From Actinophytocola sp. (GTDB taxonomy: Bacteria; Actinomycetota; Actinomycetes; Mycobacteriales; Pseudonocardiaceae): a DNA stretch of 64,000 nt. Below the pieces are notes generated by a model, which saw nothing but the letters and a program-made list of their open reading frames with translations, was not told the DNA's origin and did no database searches. Below, piece by piece: positions 42,138 through 51,257 of this stretch. Positions within the stretch are counted from its first letter, which is position 1; each line of letters starts with the position of its first letter. The DNA is taken from contig WHSS01000001.1 of the NCBI GenBank assembly GCA_009379975.1, positions 1 through 64,000 on the forward strand, in the 5' to 3' direction. The position numbers and the translations under genes were made by a program.

Positions 42138-43411
42138 CGACCGGCGTCGGCGAAAATCTGCACGCCTTGGTGCGCCGGCTCTACCCGCTGTGCCGCAGCA
42201 TCACTGGCGACGGCGTGCGGGAGACGCTGCGGATCGTGTCCGAGCTGTTGCCGCTGGATATCTTCGAGGTGCCCACCGGCACGCGGGTGTTCGACTGGAC
42301 GGTGCCCCAGGAGTGGACCATCCGCGACGCCTATGTCGCTAACGTGGCCGGTGAGCGGGTGATCGACTTCGCGGAGTCGAACCTGCACCTGGTCGGCTAC
42401 AGCGTGCCGGTGTCGCGGACGATGAGCCTCGACGAGTTGCGGCCACACCTGCATACGCTGCCGGAGCAGCCGAACCTCATCCCTTACCGGACGACGTACT
42501 ACCAGCGTGACTGGGGCTTCTGCCTGCGGCATCGGACGTTGGAGTCGTTGCCTGACGGCGAATATTGGGTCGAGATCGACTCAACACTGACCGACGGCCA
42601 CCTCACCTACGGCGAGCACGTCGTGCCGGGGCAGGTCGCCGACGAGGTGATCGTCTCTAGCCACCTCTGCCACCCGTCGCTGGCCAACGACAACCTTGCG
42701 GGCATCGCCGTGGCCACCTACCTCGCCAGGGCATTGGCCGATTCGGACCCGTTCTTCACCTACCGCTTCCTGTTCATCCCTGGCACCATCGGGTCGATCA
42801 CCTGGCTTGCCGGGAACTTCGACCGGATCGAGCGGGTCAAGCACGGACTGGTGCTGGCGTGCGCGGGTGATGCGGGTCCGCTCACCTACAAGCGCAGCAG
42901 GCGCGGTGATGCTGGGATCGACCGCGCCGTGGAGCATGTGTTGACCGCCTCCGGCCGCGACCACCGGGTGGTCGACTTCTCGCCATACGGCTACGACGAA
43001 CGGCAGTTCTGCTCGCCGGGATTCAACCTCGGCGTCGGGTGCCTGACGAGGACGCCGTATGCGGCCTATCCCGAGTACCACACGTCGGCGGACAATCCCG
43101 ACTTCGTCTCGCCGAACGCGATGGCCGACACCCTCGACACCTGCATCGAGGTGATGTCCGTGCTCGACCGCGACCGGCGCTACGTGAACCTCAGCCCGTA
43201 CTGCGAGCCGCAACTGGGCAAGCGCGGACTGTATGACTCCCTCGGCGGACGCAGCGACGCCAAGCAGGCGCAGCTGGCGTTGCTGTGGGTACTGAACTTC
43301 TCCGACGGAGGGCATTCGTTACTCGACATCGCCAAGCGCTCCGGGTTGCCGTTCGACACCGTCGCCGACGCTGCGCATGCCCTGCGTGCGTCGGACCTGA
43401 TCAAGGAGTAG
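42134..43411 (+). CDS. DUF4910 (M28-aminopeptidase-like) enzyme
   Basis: 425 residues from an ATG overlapping the previous stop. It matches DUF4910 (formerly grouped with DUF2172): an N-terminal LYPLCRSITGDGVRETL, a catalytic-like core with SSHLCHPSLANDNLAG (about 175-190) and EYHTSADNPDF (about 315-325), which give the zinc ligands of M28 peptidases, and a winged-helix-like C-terminus. Such genes recur in sugar-modification operons, but no reaction is well established. It may hydrolyse or form an amide on a sugar intermediate. Confidence 0.85.
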   Translation: MTTGVGENLHALVRRLYPLCRSITGDGVRETLRIVSELLPLDIFEVPTGTRVFDWTVPQEWTIRDAYVANVAGERVIDFAESNLHLVGYSVPVSRTMSLDELRPHLHTLPEQPNLIPYRTTYYQRDWGFCLRHRTLESLPDGEYWVEIDSTLTDGHLTYGEHVVPGQVADEVIVSSHLCHPSLANDNLAGIAVATYLARALADSDPFFTYRFLFIPGTIGSITWLAGNFDRIERVKHGLVLACAGDAGPLTYKRSRRGDAGIDRAVEHVLTASGRDHRVVDFSPYGYDERQFCSPGFNLGVGCLTRTPYAAYPEYHTSADNPDFVSPNAMADTLDTCIEVMSVLDRDRRYVNLSPYCEPQLGKRGLYDSLGGRSDAKQAQLALLWVLNFSDGGHSLLDIAKRSGLPFDTVADAAHALRASDLIKE

Positions 43412-43416
43412 CGCCC

Positions 43417-44724
43417 GTGTCCCGCAATCAAGCCCCCGTAATCGACGTGGGCGAACGGCCGGAACGCCGGGTTCGCGCCGCCGCGGGACGGCTCAGCTGG
43501 GGGCTTGCCGACCAGGCGGTGTCGAGCATGACCAACTTCGCCGTGGGAATTTTCGTCGCCCGTACACTCGGGGTGGTCGAGTTCGGGATCTTCAGCCTCG
43601 CCTGGGTGACCTACGGCGTCGTCCTCAACGTCTCACGCGGCCTGGCCACCGACCCGCTGGTGGTGCGATTCAGCGGTGTCTTAACCGAACTGTGGCGCGG
43701 TGCGGTTGTCCGATCCTCTGGCACGGCGCTGGTCGTCGGAGTCGGCGCGGGCGCTGTCAGCCTGCTGGCAGGCGTGACGATCGGCGGTTCGCTCGGTGCG
43801 GCCTTCGCCGGCCTCGGGCTCATCCTCCCCGCGCTGATGCTGCAGGACAGCTGGCGGTTCGCGTTCTTCGCGGCGGGTCAGGGACGCAAGGCATTCGTCA
43901 ACGACATCGTGTGGGCGACGGCCCTCGTCCCCGCGATGTTCGTCGCGGCTCAGCACGGGACCGTGTTCGGCTTCGTGCTCGCCTGGGGAGTGTCCTGCGC
44001 GGTCGCGGCGGGCGTCGGCTGTGTCCAAATCGGACTGGTGCCGCGGTGTTCCGAGGTGCGTGCGTGGCTGTCGCAGCAGCGGGATCTCGGCCCGCGCTAT
44101 CTGGTCGAGAATGTCAGCATCAGCGGAGCCACGCAGATCCGCATGTACGGCCTTGGCGCGATCGCCGGCCTCGCTGACGTGGGCGCCGTCCGCGGCGCTG
44201 AGTTGCTGCTCGGCCCGTTTCTCGCCGTACTCATGGGGCTCTCGCTGGTCGCTGTGCCGGAGGCGGCGCGAGTGCTGCGCCGGTCGCGCCGTCGACTGCC
44301 GTTGTTTTGCCTCGTGCTCGGCGGGGTGCAGGCCATCGCCGCGTTGCTGTGGGGTCTCGGGCTGCTGTTCTTGCTGCCGGAACAAGCAGGCTGGCAGGTA
44401 CTCGGCTCGGTGTGGCCGTCGGCTTCCGCGCTGATCTTGCCCGCCACGCTCGCCGTGATGGGGGCGAGCCTGTCCACCGGCGCCGCCGCCGGGCTGCGCG
44501 CACTCGGCGCTTCCCGCCGCAGCATGCGTTCCCAACTGCTCTCGGCCGTCGCCTACGCCACCGCGGGGCTGGCAGGCGCGGGGGTCGCCGGCGCGCTCGG
44601 TTCCGCGTGGGGGGTCGCCGGCGCGACCGCATTCGGTGCCGCCGTGTGGTGGGGGCAGCTGTGGTCGGCCATGCGTGAGCACCTTGAAACGACCATCGAG
44701 CACGAAGAGATGAGGACGCCATGA
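43417..44724 (+). CDS. Wzx-type polysaccharide flippase
   Basis: 435 residues from a GTG five bases after the DUF4910 stop. About 12 hydrophobic helices and the N-terminal pattern GLADQAVSSMTNFAVGIFVARTLGVVEFG are those of the MOP/PST exporter superfamily (Wzx). It should flip the lipid-linked repeat unit across the membrane. Its partner polymerase is probably the Wzy-like protein on the opposite arm. It overlaps the glycosyltransferase gene by four bases. Confidence 0.88.
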   Translation: MSRNQAPVIDVGERPERRVRAAAGRLSWGLADQAVSSMTNFAVGIFVARTLGVVEFGIFSLAWVTYGVVLNVSRGLATDPLVVRFSGVLTELWRGAVVRSSGTALVVGVGAGAVSLLAGVTIGGSLGAAFAGLGLILPALMLQDSWRFAFFAAGQGRKAFVNDIVWATALVPAMFVAAQHGTVFGFVLAWGVSCAVAAGVGCVQIGLVPRCSEVRAWLSQQRDLGPRYLVENVSISGATQIRMYGLGAIAGLADVGAVRGAELLLGPFLAVLMGLSLVAVPEAARVLRRSRRRLPLFCLVLGGVQAIAALLWGLGLLFLLPEQAGWQVLGSVWPSASALILPATLAVMGASLSTGAAAGLRALGASRRSMRSQLLSAVAYATAGLAGAGVAGALGSAWGVAGATAFGAAVWWGQLWSAMREHLETTIEHEEMRTP

Positions 44725-45671
44725 CGACCGTTCCCCGCGTGAGCATCGGTCTCCCGGTCTACAACGGCGAGCAGTACCTCGCCGAGGCACTCGACGCCTT
44801 GCTCGGCCAGACCTACCGCGACTTCGAACTGATCATCACCGACAATGCGTCGACCGACGGCACTGAGGCGATCTGCCGCCGATATCTGGCGAAGGACCCA
44901 CGAATTCGGTACCTCCGGCTGCCGGAGAACATCGGCGCCGCTCCGAACCACAACTTCGTCTTCACCCAGGCCCGCGGCGAGCTGTTCAAGTGGGCTTCAC
45001 ACGACGACCTGTACGGGCGCGACCTGCTGCGCCGGTGTATTGACGCGCTCGACGAGCACCCGGAGGCCGTGCTCAGCCATGTAACCAAAGCCATCATCGA
45101 CGGCTCGGGCACGGTACGCCGGTCGTTCGACTACCAGCTTGCCACGGACTCACCGCACGCTCCCGAACGCTTCCGGAGCCTGCTGTTCGCCGCCGGGGGC
45201 GACGACTTCTACGGAGTGATCAGGGCGGACGTCCTCCGGCGCGTGACTCCGCACGACAGCTATCACCACGCGGACCGCACGTTTGTCACCGAGATCGGCC
45301 TGCACGGCCCGTTCCACCAGGTGCGGGAGCTGCTGTACTTCCGCCGAGACCATCCCACCCGCGCGGAGCGCGCGAACCCGAGCAAGCGGGCACGTTGTGT
45401 CAACCTCGACCCGCGGCGGGCCGATCGTATGCGCAACCCCACGGTGCGCCTGCTCAGCGAGTACATCTGGGGGTATATCGCGATGATTCGGCGCGCGCCG
45501 CTGTCGCCGAAGGACCGGCAGGCGTGTTACCGGCACCTTTTCGCGTGGCTGGCGAGCCGCTTGGTCCCGGGGTCGTCCCAGCGCATCGAGGATCATCCCG
45601 ACGTGGTTTCCGACGAAATCGCCGTCGCCGTTGACACGATCGTCGCGGGGCGCGAGCGGAGAGCAGGCTGA
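44721..45671 (+). CDS. Family 2 glycosyltransferase
   Basis: 316 residues from an ATG overlapping the flippase stop. The GT-A fold is clear: VSIGLPVYNGEQYLAEALDA at the start, ELIITDNASTDGTEAI, and a WASHDDLY segment that carries the metal-binding acidic pair. It adds one sugar to the lipid-linked repeat unit at the inner membrane face. Sugar specificity is unknown. It has no membrane helix. Confidence 0.92.
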   Translation: MTTVPRVSIGLPVYNGEQYLAEALDALLGQTYRDFELIITDNASTDGTEAICRRYLAKDPRIRYLRLPENIGAAPNHNFVFTQARGELFKWASHDDLYGRDLLRRCIDALDEHPEAVLSHVTKAIIDGSGTVRRSFDYQLATDSPHAPERFRSLLFAAGGDDFYGVIRADVLRRVTPHDSYHHADRTFVTEIGLHGPFHQVRELLYFRRDHPTRAERANPSKRARCVNLDPRRADRMRNPTVRLLSEYIWGYIAMIRRAPLSPKDRQACYRHLFAWLASRLVPGSSQRIEDHPDVVSDEIAVAVDTIVAGRERRAG

Positions 45672-45673
45672 TC

Positions 45674-46918
45674 GTGGCAACCGTTCAGAGCTCGAAGCCG
45701 CCTGTTCTTACCGCTCCGCGGGTCGGGTTGTTCGGCCTGCTGGGTTCGGGCAACCTCGGCAACGACGGCTCACTCGACGCCGTCGTCGCCTACCTCGCCG
45801 AACAGTATCCCGATGCGCGGCTCGGGTTCCTGTGTATGGGTCCCGAGCAGGTCATGCAGCGCTACGGCGTGCCCGCCGCGCCGCTGCTGTGGTACGAGGC
45901 GCATTCCGGGTCAGGGCCTCGTGTGCTGCTGAAGCTCGTTGGCAAGGCACTCGATCCGATCCGGACCCTGGCCTGGGTTCGTCGCCACGATGTCGTGATC
46001 GTGCCTGGCATGGGCGTGCTGGAGGCGACGTTACCGCTGCGGCCGTGGGGGTTCCCGTTTGCGCTGCTGACGCTGTGCGCGGCAGGCAGGCTGACCGGGA
46101 CCAAGGTCGCGTTTGTCAGCGTCGGGGCGAGCGTGATCACCAACCGCGCGACGCGCTGGGTGATCACCCGGGCAGCCAAGTGGGCGTACTACCGGTCCTA
46201 CCGTGACTCGCAGTCACGGGAGGCGATGCGCCAGATGGGCGTGGACGTCGCTCGGGACGGCGTCTACCCCGACCTGGCGTTCGCCCTGCGAGTGCCCGCC
46301 GTGCCCGCCAGGCCCACCGGTGCGGTAGGTGTCGGCGTGATGGCTTACCGCGGCGCCGAGGCCGATCGGACGCGCGGGGACGAGATCTACCACCGCTATG
46401 TCGACGCGATGGCGCGTTTCGTGTGCTGGCTCGTCGATCGGGGCAGGACGGTGCGCCTGTTCACCGGTGACCGGGTGGACGACACCGTAGTCGCGCAGAT
46501 CCTCGACCATCTGCGACGGCACCGGCCTGAGCTGGACCCGGCGTGCGTAGTCGCCGAACCCGCCGCGAGCCTTGACGAGCTCATGCGGCAGATGAGCACC
46601 GTGGACACCGTCGTCGCCACGCGGTATCACAACGTGCTCTGCGCGTTGAAGCTCGCGAAGCCGACGGTGTCGATCGGATACGCCGCGAAGAACGACGTCC
46701 TGATGGCCGAGTCGGGCTTGGGGGACTACTGCCAATACGCCGGCGACGTGGACGTCGACCGCCTTGTCGAGCAGTTCACCGATCTGGAGGGCAGGTCGGC
46801 CGAGCTGCGCCTGGCGATGACCACTCGCAATGTGGTGGCGCGCCGCGGCCTCGATCACCAGTTCAGTGAGCTGTCGGACGCACTGTTCGCTGCTCGCCCG
46901 ACCGCGGAGGAGGCATGA
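45674..46918 (+). CDS. Polysaccharide pyruvyltransferase family protein
   Basis: 414 residues from a GTG two bases after the previous stop. The N-terminus GLFGLLGSGNLGNDGSLDAV and the C-terminal VDTVVATRYHNVLCALKLAKP motif match the CsaB/WcaK/AmsJ pyruvyltransferase family (GT-B-like). It should transfer pyruvate from phosphoenolpyruvate to make a ketal on a sugar, giving an acidic group that in cell-wall glycans serves to bind surface proteins. It overlaps the next gene (ATGA). Confidence 0.88.
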   Translation: MATVQSSKPPVLTAPRVGLFGLLGSGNLGNDGSLDAVVAYLAEQYPDARLGFLCMGPEQVMQRYGVPAAPLLWYEAHSGSGPRVLLKLVGKALDPIRTLAWVRRHDVVIVPGMGVLEATLPLRPWGFPFALLTLCAAGRLTGTKVAFVSVGASVITNRATRWVITRAAKWAYYRSYRDSQSREAMRQMGVDVARDGVYPDLAFALRVPAVPARPTGAVGVGVMAYRGAEADRTRGDEIYHRYVDAMARFVCWLVDRGRTVRLFTGDRVDDTVVAQILDHLRRHRPELDPACVVAEPAASLDELMRQMSTVDTVVATRYHNVLCALKLAKPTVSIGYAAKNDVLMAESGLGDYCQYAGDVDVDRLVEQFTDLEGRSAELRLAMTTRNVVARRGLDHQFSELSDALFAARPTAEEA

Positions 46919-47466
46919 TGAAGGCCATTCCGGTACCCGCCATCGCAGGCGCCTACCTGTTCGAACCCACACCGCACGCCGACGATCGGGGGTTCTTCTG
47001 CCGCACGTTCGACGCTGACGTGATCCGTTCCGTCGGCATCGATCCGGAAGGTTTCCCCCAGGACAGCTTGTCGCGGTCGTGGCGCGGCGTCGTCCGCGGC
47101 ATGCACCTGCGCTCTGGTGCGGGGGAAGCGAAGCTCGTGCGCTGCTCGTCCGGGGTGGTGTTCGATGTCGTCGTCGACCTGCGCACGAGTTCGCCGACGT
47201 GCGGCAACCAGGTGCATGTCGAACTGACAGGGGAGGCGCAGCAGACGCTCTACGTCCCGGCCGGTTGCGCCCACGGGTTCCAGGCGTTGACCGATCCGGC
47301 CGACGTGTCGTACCGGATCGACCGGGCACACGATCCCGCCGAGGATGTGGCGATCGCCTTCGACGATCCCGAGCTCGCGATCCCGTGGCCGTTGCCGGTC
47401 GCGTCGTTGTCGGCGCGGGACCGGCGTGCGTTGTCGCTGGCCGATGCGATCAAGGAGCTTCGATGA
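46915..47466 (+). CDS. RmlC-like dTDP-4-keto-sugar 3,5-epimerase
   Basis: 183 residues; ATG 46915 overlaps the previous stop, ATG 46918 is the other option and lies at better distance from GGAGGAGG. The cupin fold shows ADDRGFFCRTF, SRSWRGVVRGMHLRSG with the catalytic-type histidine near residue 64, and YVPAGCAHGFQAL. In RmlC the segment before the last strand usually carries aromatic residues (dYYxP type); here it is RIDRAHDP, so one of the acid/base residues may differ and the enzyme may epimerise only one carbon or act otherwise. Confidence 0.85.
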   Translation: MMKAIPVPAIAGAYLFEPTPHADDRGFFCRTFDADVIRSVGIDPEGFPQDSLSRSWRGVVRGMHLRSGAGEAKLVRCSSGVVFDVVVDLRTSSPTCGNQVHVELTGEAQQTLYVPAGCAHGFQALTDPADVSYRIDRAHDPAEDVAIAFDDPELAIPWPLPVASLSARDRRALSLADAIKELR

Positions 47467-48788
47467 CGGAAACCGATGACGTGATGCCGCTGTCCGGTGA
47501 GCTGAACCGGCGGCTGCACGCGATGATCCCCGGCGGGGCCCATACTTATGCCAAGGGCGACGACCAGTATCCCGAGGGGCTCGCGCCGGTCATCTCGCAC
47601 GGCCACGGCGCGCACGTTTGGGACGTCGACGGGAACCGCTACATCGAGTACGGCGCGGGGCTTCGGTCGGTCAGCCTCGGTCACGGGCATCCGCGGGTGA
47701 TCGCCGCGGTCCGCCACGAGCTCGAGCGTGGGGCCAACTTCGTACGGCCGAGCGTCGTCGAGGCCGAGGCGGCCGAGCGCTTTCTCGAGACGGTGCCGAC
47801 CGCGGAGATGGTCAAGTTCGCCAAGAACGGCTCGGACGTCACCACGGCGGCGGTGCGGCTGGCACGCGCGGCTACCGGGCGCGACCTGGTGGCGATCTGC
47901 GGCGACCAGCCGTTCTTCTCGACCGACGACTGGTTCATAGGCAGGACGCCGATGCCGGCGGGGATTCCGGAACAACTCGGGGAGCTGACCGTGTCGTTCC
48001 CGTACGGCGATCTGGCCGCAACCGAAGACCTGCTGCGGCGCCACGATGGCCGCGTCGCCTGCCTCATCCTGGAAGCGGCCACTCAGCACGACCCCCCTCC
48101 CGGCTACCTTGCTGGCCTGCGCACGCTCGCGGATCGGCATGGCTGTGCGCTGATCTTCGACGAGATGATCACGGGATTCCGGTGGTCCGAGGCGGGCGCA
48201 CAGGGCTATTACGGCGTGACGCCCGACCTGTCGACCTTCGGCAAGGCCCTGGGCAACGGGTTCGCCGTATCGGCTTTGGCCGGTCGGCGTGACCTGATGG
48301 AGCAGGGCGGGCTCCGGCACGACGGCGAGCGGGTCTTCCTGCTGTCAACGACACACGGTGCGGAGACACATTCGCTTGCCGCGGCGATGGCTGTTCTGGA
48401 CACCTACCGGGAGGAGGGCATCACCGCGCGCCTGCACGCGCTCGGCGAGCGCCTCGCGGCCGGGGTCCGGGACGTGGCTGACGGCATGGGCGTTGCCGAC
48501 CACATCGTGGTGCGTGGCAGGGCAAGCAACCTTGTCTTCGCCACCCTCGACGACAAGCTGCGTCCGTCGCAGGACTACCGGACCCTGTTCCTGCGCCAGC
48601 TCATCCTTGGCGGCGTGCTCGGCCCGTCGTTCGTCGTTGGCAGCGCGCTCACCGAGACCGATATCGACCGCACCGTCGAAGTGGTTGCCCAAGCGTGCGC
48701 GGTTTATCGCAAGGCGCTCGCCGCCGCCGACCCCACGCCGTGGATGGGGGGAAGGCCGGTGAAACCGGTCTTCCGCCGCTTCGCCTGA
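47463..48788 (+). CDS. Class III PLP enzyme, glutamate-1-semialdehyde aminomutase-like
   Basis: 441 residues from an ATG overlapping the previous stop. The fold-type I class III signature is intact: the FDEMITGFRWSEAGAQGYYG strand and the PLP lysine Lys261 in STFGKALGNGFAVSAL. It is closest in look to HemL-like aminomutases and aminotransferases. In a polysaccharide operon it more likely aminates a keto sugar or makes an amino building block than serves haem synthesis. It is the last gene of the plus arm, converging with metK. Confidence 0.88.
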   Translation: MTETDDVMPLSGELNRRLHAMIPGGAHTYAKGDDQYPEGLAPVISHGHGAHVWDVDGNRYIEYGAGLRSVSLGHGHPRVIAAVRHELERGANFVRPSVVEAEAAERFLETVPTAEMVKFAKNGSDVTTAAVRLARAATGRDLVAICGDQPFFSTDDWFIGRTPMPAGIPEQLGELTVSFPYGDLAATEDLLRRHDGRVACLILEAATQHDPPPGYLAGLRTLADRHGCALIFDEMITGFRWSEAGAQGYYGVTPDLSTFGKALGNGFAVSALAGRRDLMEQGGLRHDGERVFLLSTTHGAETHSLAAAMAVLDTYREEGITARLHALGERLAAGVRDVADGMGVADHIVVRGRASNLVFATLDDKLRPSQDYRTLFLRQLILGGVLGPSFVVGSALTETDIDRTVEVVAQACAVYRKALAAADPTPWMGGRPVKPVFRRFA

Positions 48789-48900
48789 GCAGTATCAGAG
48801 GTGCAGAGGAACCGGGCGGTGTGCTTGGTCTCCGAGACGTGGACCGACCGCGTGTCCACACCGTGCCGGTCTAGCCATGCCCGGCGCATCGGGTCACGGT
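48785..48900 (-). pseudogene. Remnant of an adenosine-kinase-like (PfkB) gene downstream of metK
   Basis: On the minus strand about 38 codons read RDPMRRAWLDRHGVDTRSVH followed by VSETKHTARFLCTSDTAQA. This closely resembles the substrate-lid region of actinobacterial adenosine kinases of the PfkB family (HGVDT, SETxHTARFxCT). Nothing before or after continues the protein, and there is no start. An intact gene would recycle adenosine from S-adenosylhomocysteine, so it fits beside metK. The identification is by recognition of motifs only. Confidence 0.5.
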
Positions 48901-48921
48901 CCTCCGCTGTCGGGAACGGGC

Positions 48922-50118
48922 CTAGACGTTCGCCACGTCCTTGAGTGCGGCCGCCCGCTCCGTGCTCTCCCACGGCAGCTCGACGTCGGTTCGGCCGAAA
49001 TGGCCGTAAGCGGCGGTGGTGGCGTAGATGGGCCGCAGCAGGTCGAGGTCGCGGATGATGGCCGCGGGTCGCAGGTCGAACACCTCGGTGATGGCCTGCT
49101 GGATCGTGGCCGGGTCGACGGTCTCGGTCCCAAAGGTCTCGACGAACAGACCCACCGGCGCTGCCTTACCGATCGCGTAGGCAACCTGCGCCTCGATTCG
49201 CGACGCCAGCCCGGCCGCCACAACGGTCTTCGCGACCCACCGCATCGCGTACGCGGCCGAACGGTCCACTTTGGACGGATCCTTGCCGGAGAACGCCCCG
49301 CCACCGTGGCGGGCCATTCCGCCGTAGGTGTCGACGATGATCTTGCGACCGGTCAGCCCCGCATCCCCCATCGGACCACCGACGACGAAGCGTCCCGTCG
49401 GGTTGACCAGCAGCCGGGCGCCGTCGGTCTCCAGTGGCAGGTCGGCGAGCTCCGGGCCGAGCACGTGCTCGCGTACGTCCACCGCCAGCATCCGGTCCAG
49501 ATCGATGCCTTCGGCGTGCTGGGTGGAGACCACCACCGTGTCCAGCCGTACCGGTCGGTCGCCCACATACTCGATCGTGACCTGTGTCTTTCCGTCCGGC
49601 CGCAGGTACGGCATCACCCCGGACTTGCGCACCGAGGACAGCTTGCGGGCGAGCCGGTGCGCCAGCGCGATGGGCAGTGGCATCAGCTCGGGTGTGTCGA
49701 TGCACGCGTAGCCGAACAACAGCCCCTGGTCGCCAGCACCCTGCCGGTCCAGCTCGTCGGTGTCCTGTCCTCCGGTCCGCGTCTCGTAGGCGGCATCCAC
49801 GCCCTGTGCGATGTCGGCCGACTGCGCGCCGATCGCGACGTTCACGCCGCACGAGTTTCCGTCGAAGCCCTTGGCGGACGAGTCGTAGCCGATCTCGAGG
49901 ATCTTGCCGCGCACGATGCCAGGGATGTCGGCGTAGGCGGTCGTGCTGACTTCGCCTGCCACGTGTACCTGACCAGTGGTGATCATCGTCTCGACGGCAA
50001 CCCTGCTGCGCGGGTCCTCCGCGAGAAGCGCGTCGAGTACGGCGTCACTGACTGCGTCGCAGATCTTATCCGGATGTCCTTCGGTGACCGACTCCGACGT
50101 GAACAGGCGTGCGGCCAC
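48922..50118 (-). CDS. metK: S-adenosylmethionine synthetase
   Basis: 398 residues from a GTG at 50118 with GGAGG five bases upstream. Signatures are [20 protein letters not shown], the [11 protein letters not shown] hexapeptide region and the glycine-rich [19 protein letters not shown] phosphate loop. It makes SAM from methionine and ATP. Because it lies inside a polysaccharide locus with two methyltransferase genes, and apart from other methionine-cycle genes except a decayed adenosine-kinase piece, it is probably an extra copy dedicated to the locus. I cannot see whether another copy exists. Confidence 0.95.
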   Translation of the reverse strand: MAARLFTSESVTEGHPDKICDAVSDAVLDALLAEDPRSRVAVETMITTGQVHVAGEVSTTAYADIPGIVRGKILEIGYDSSAKGFDGNSCGVNVAIGAQSADIAQGVDAAYETRTGGQDTDELDRQGAGDQGLLFGYACIDTPELMPLPIALAHRLARKLSSVRKSGVMPYLRPDGKTQVTIEYVGDRPVRLDTVVVSTQHAEGIDLDRMLAVDVREHVLGPELADLPLETDGARLLVNPTGRFVVGGPMGDAGLTGRKIIVDTYGGMARHGGGAFSGKDPSKVDRSAAYAMRWVAKTVVAAGLASRIEAQVAYAIGKAAPVGLFVETFGTETVDPATIQQAITEVFDLRPAAIIRDLDLLRPIYATTAAYGHFGRTDVELPWESTERAAALKDVANV

Positions 50119-50199
50119 AGAGACCTCCGTTATGCGCATTCCGTCGTTCGGTGCGACCTGGGTCGCCTCACTGGGAATGTCGCGCGCCGCGGTGTCCTG

Positions 50200-50889
50200 T
50201 TACACCATTTGTCCAGATTTCGGTGATTGTCGGTCGGAAGTACCGTCGAGGACCCAGGCCGTCGCGGGGACGATGGCGAGCGCCGTGCAGAAGCCGCCAA
50301 CGGTGTCGGACGCATAGTGTGCCGTCAACACGATCTGGGACCAGGCCATCGTCGTTCCCGCCACGGTCGCTGCACCAAGGACCACCGTCACGCCTACCGC
50401 TCGGCCGGCCTGGCACAGCGTGACCAGGAGCAGTGCGGTGATGAATGCCAACGCGGTGAGCGTCGCGGTATGGCCGCTTGGATATGCGAGGTGGTCTCCG
50501 TTGATCGTGCGGCCGGTCAACTGCTTCAGCATCGTCGTGGTGAGGATCGTCAAGCCGGGACCGGCCACCGCGAGGGCGGCAAGGCGAGGGCGCCGCAGGG
50601 CAAGGCACGATCCGGTCAGGGCAGTCGCCAGTACCGCCGCTCCGGCCGGTTCACTGCAGAAGTCCACGATCAGGGCGATGGTGCGCACCGGTGACGGTTC
50701 GAACGCGGCGCCGCCGATCGCCGACAGCGCCCACCGATCGAACGACCCGGCTACGGTTTGGCCCGCGTGGAGCACACCGAGCACGACAACCGCCAACGCG
50801 GCGAACACCGCAACGACACCGAACGGCAGACGCATTGTGCAGGGCACGGCAGACGAGGCCGGTCTACGGTCGGCCATCGTGCTGCTCAC
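50200..50889 (-). CDS. PAP2-family membrane phosphatase
   Basis: 229 residues with about six helices. The acid phosphatase motifs are present in slightly altered form: KQLTGRTI (motif 1), YPSGHTAT (motif 2) and HYASDTVGG (motif 3, histidine and aspartate kept). It may dephosphorylate undecaprenyl diphosphate released by polymerisation, recycling the lipid carrier of this locus. It lies 82 bases upstream of metK on the same strand. Confidence 0.87.
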   Translation of the reverse strand: MSSTMADRRPASSAVPCTMRLPFGVVAVFAALAVVVLGVLHAGQTVAGSFDRWALSAIGGAAFEPSPVRTIALIVDFCSEPAGAAVLATALTGSCLALRRPRLAALAVAGPGLTILTTTMLKQLTGRTINGDHLAYPSGHTATLTALAFITALLLVTLCQAGRAVGVTVVLGAATVAGTTMAWSQIVLTAHYASDTVGGFCTALAIVPATAWVLDGTSDRQSPKSGQMV

Positions 50890-51257
50890 TGAATCAGCGC
50901 TCCTCGAGTCGTCGGCAGGAAGGTGGGCCGTACTTAATGAAGTCGGGCTCGCGGGCCGAATTGTTTCCGGCTAGACCGACAAACTACGCGATTAGATCGA
51001 TTCGGCCTTATGGGTGTAACTCCCAGTCCTCGCCTTCGGCGGCCGCGCCGTCACCGGTCCAAGCCGACCCGGTGTGCGTATTTGCGGGACGTGCTGCGTG
51101 CGGCGTTGCAGCACAGATCACCGGAAACGGGGGGGACGAGGTGTTCGGCGGGCACCGCATCGGCCGGCTCGCCGATGCCGAAGGCTGTTATCGCCAGCAG
51201 TGGGCTGGGGTAGCGGTCTTCGCCGCAGAGCCTGCGCGTCATGGCGAGCAGCTCCGA
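50890..51257. other. Gap with gene debris between the PAP2 and GT4 genes
   Basis: 368 bases without an intact gene. The first 100 bases should contain the PAP2-metK promoter, which reads away to the left. The middle carries a short plus-strand fragment resembling asparagine synthase. The rest shows no feature. The debris suggests past rearrangement between the two arms of the locus. Confidence 0.5.
51063..51190 (+). pseudogene. Fragment resembling an asparagine-synthase-like protein
   Basis: One plus-strand frame reads VAAQITGNGGDEVFGGHRIG. The words TGNGGDEVFGG match the conserved SGxGxDExFGG loop of the asparagine synthase C-terminal domain, including forms used in lasso-peptide and glycan gene clusters. 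No start, stop or further domain is intact, and the region is short. It is a decayed piece, separate from the intact asnB-like gene at 60-62 kb. Confidence 0.4.

Noticed and set aside
50119..50199. SAM riboswitch before metK
   Set aside because: Only 81 bases lie between the PAP2 stop and metK, and I see no SAM-I, SAM-II or SAM-IV type core.
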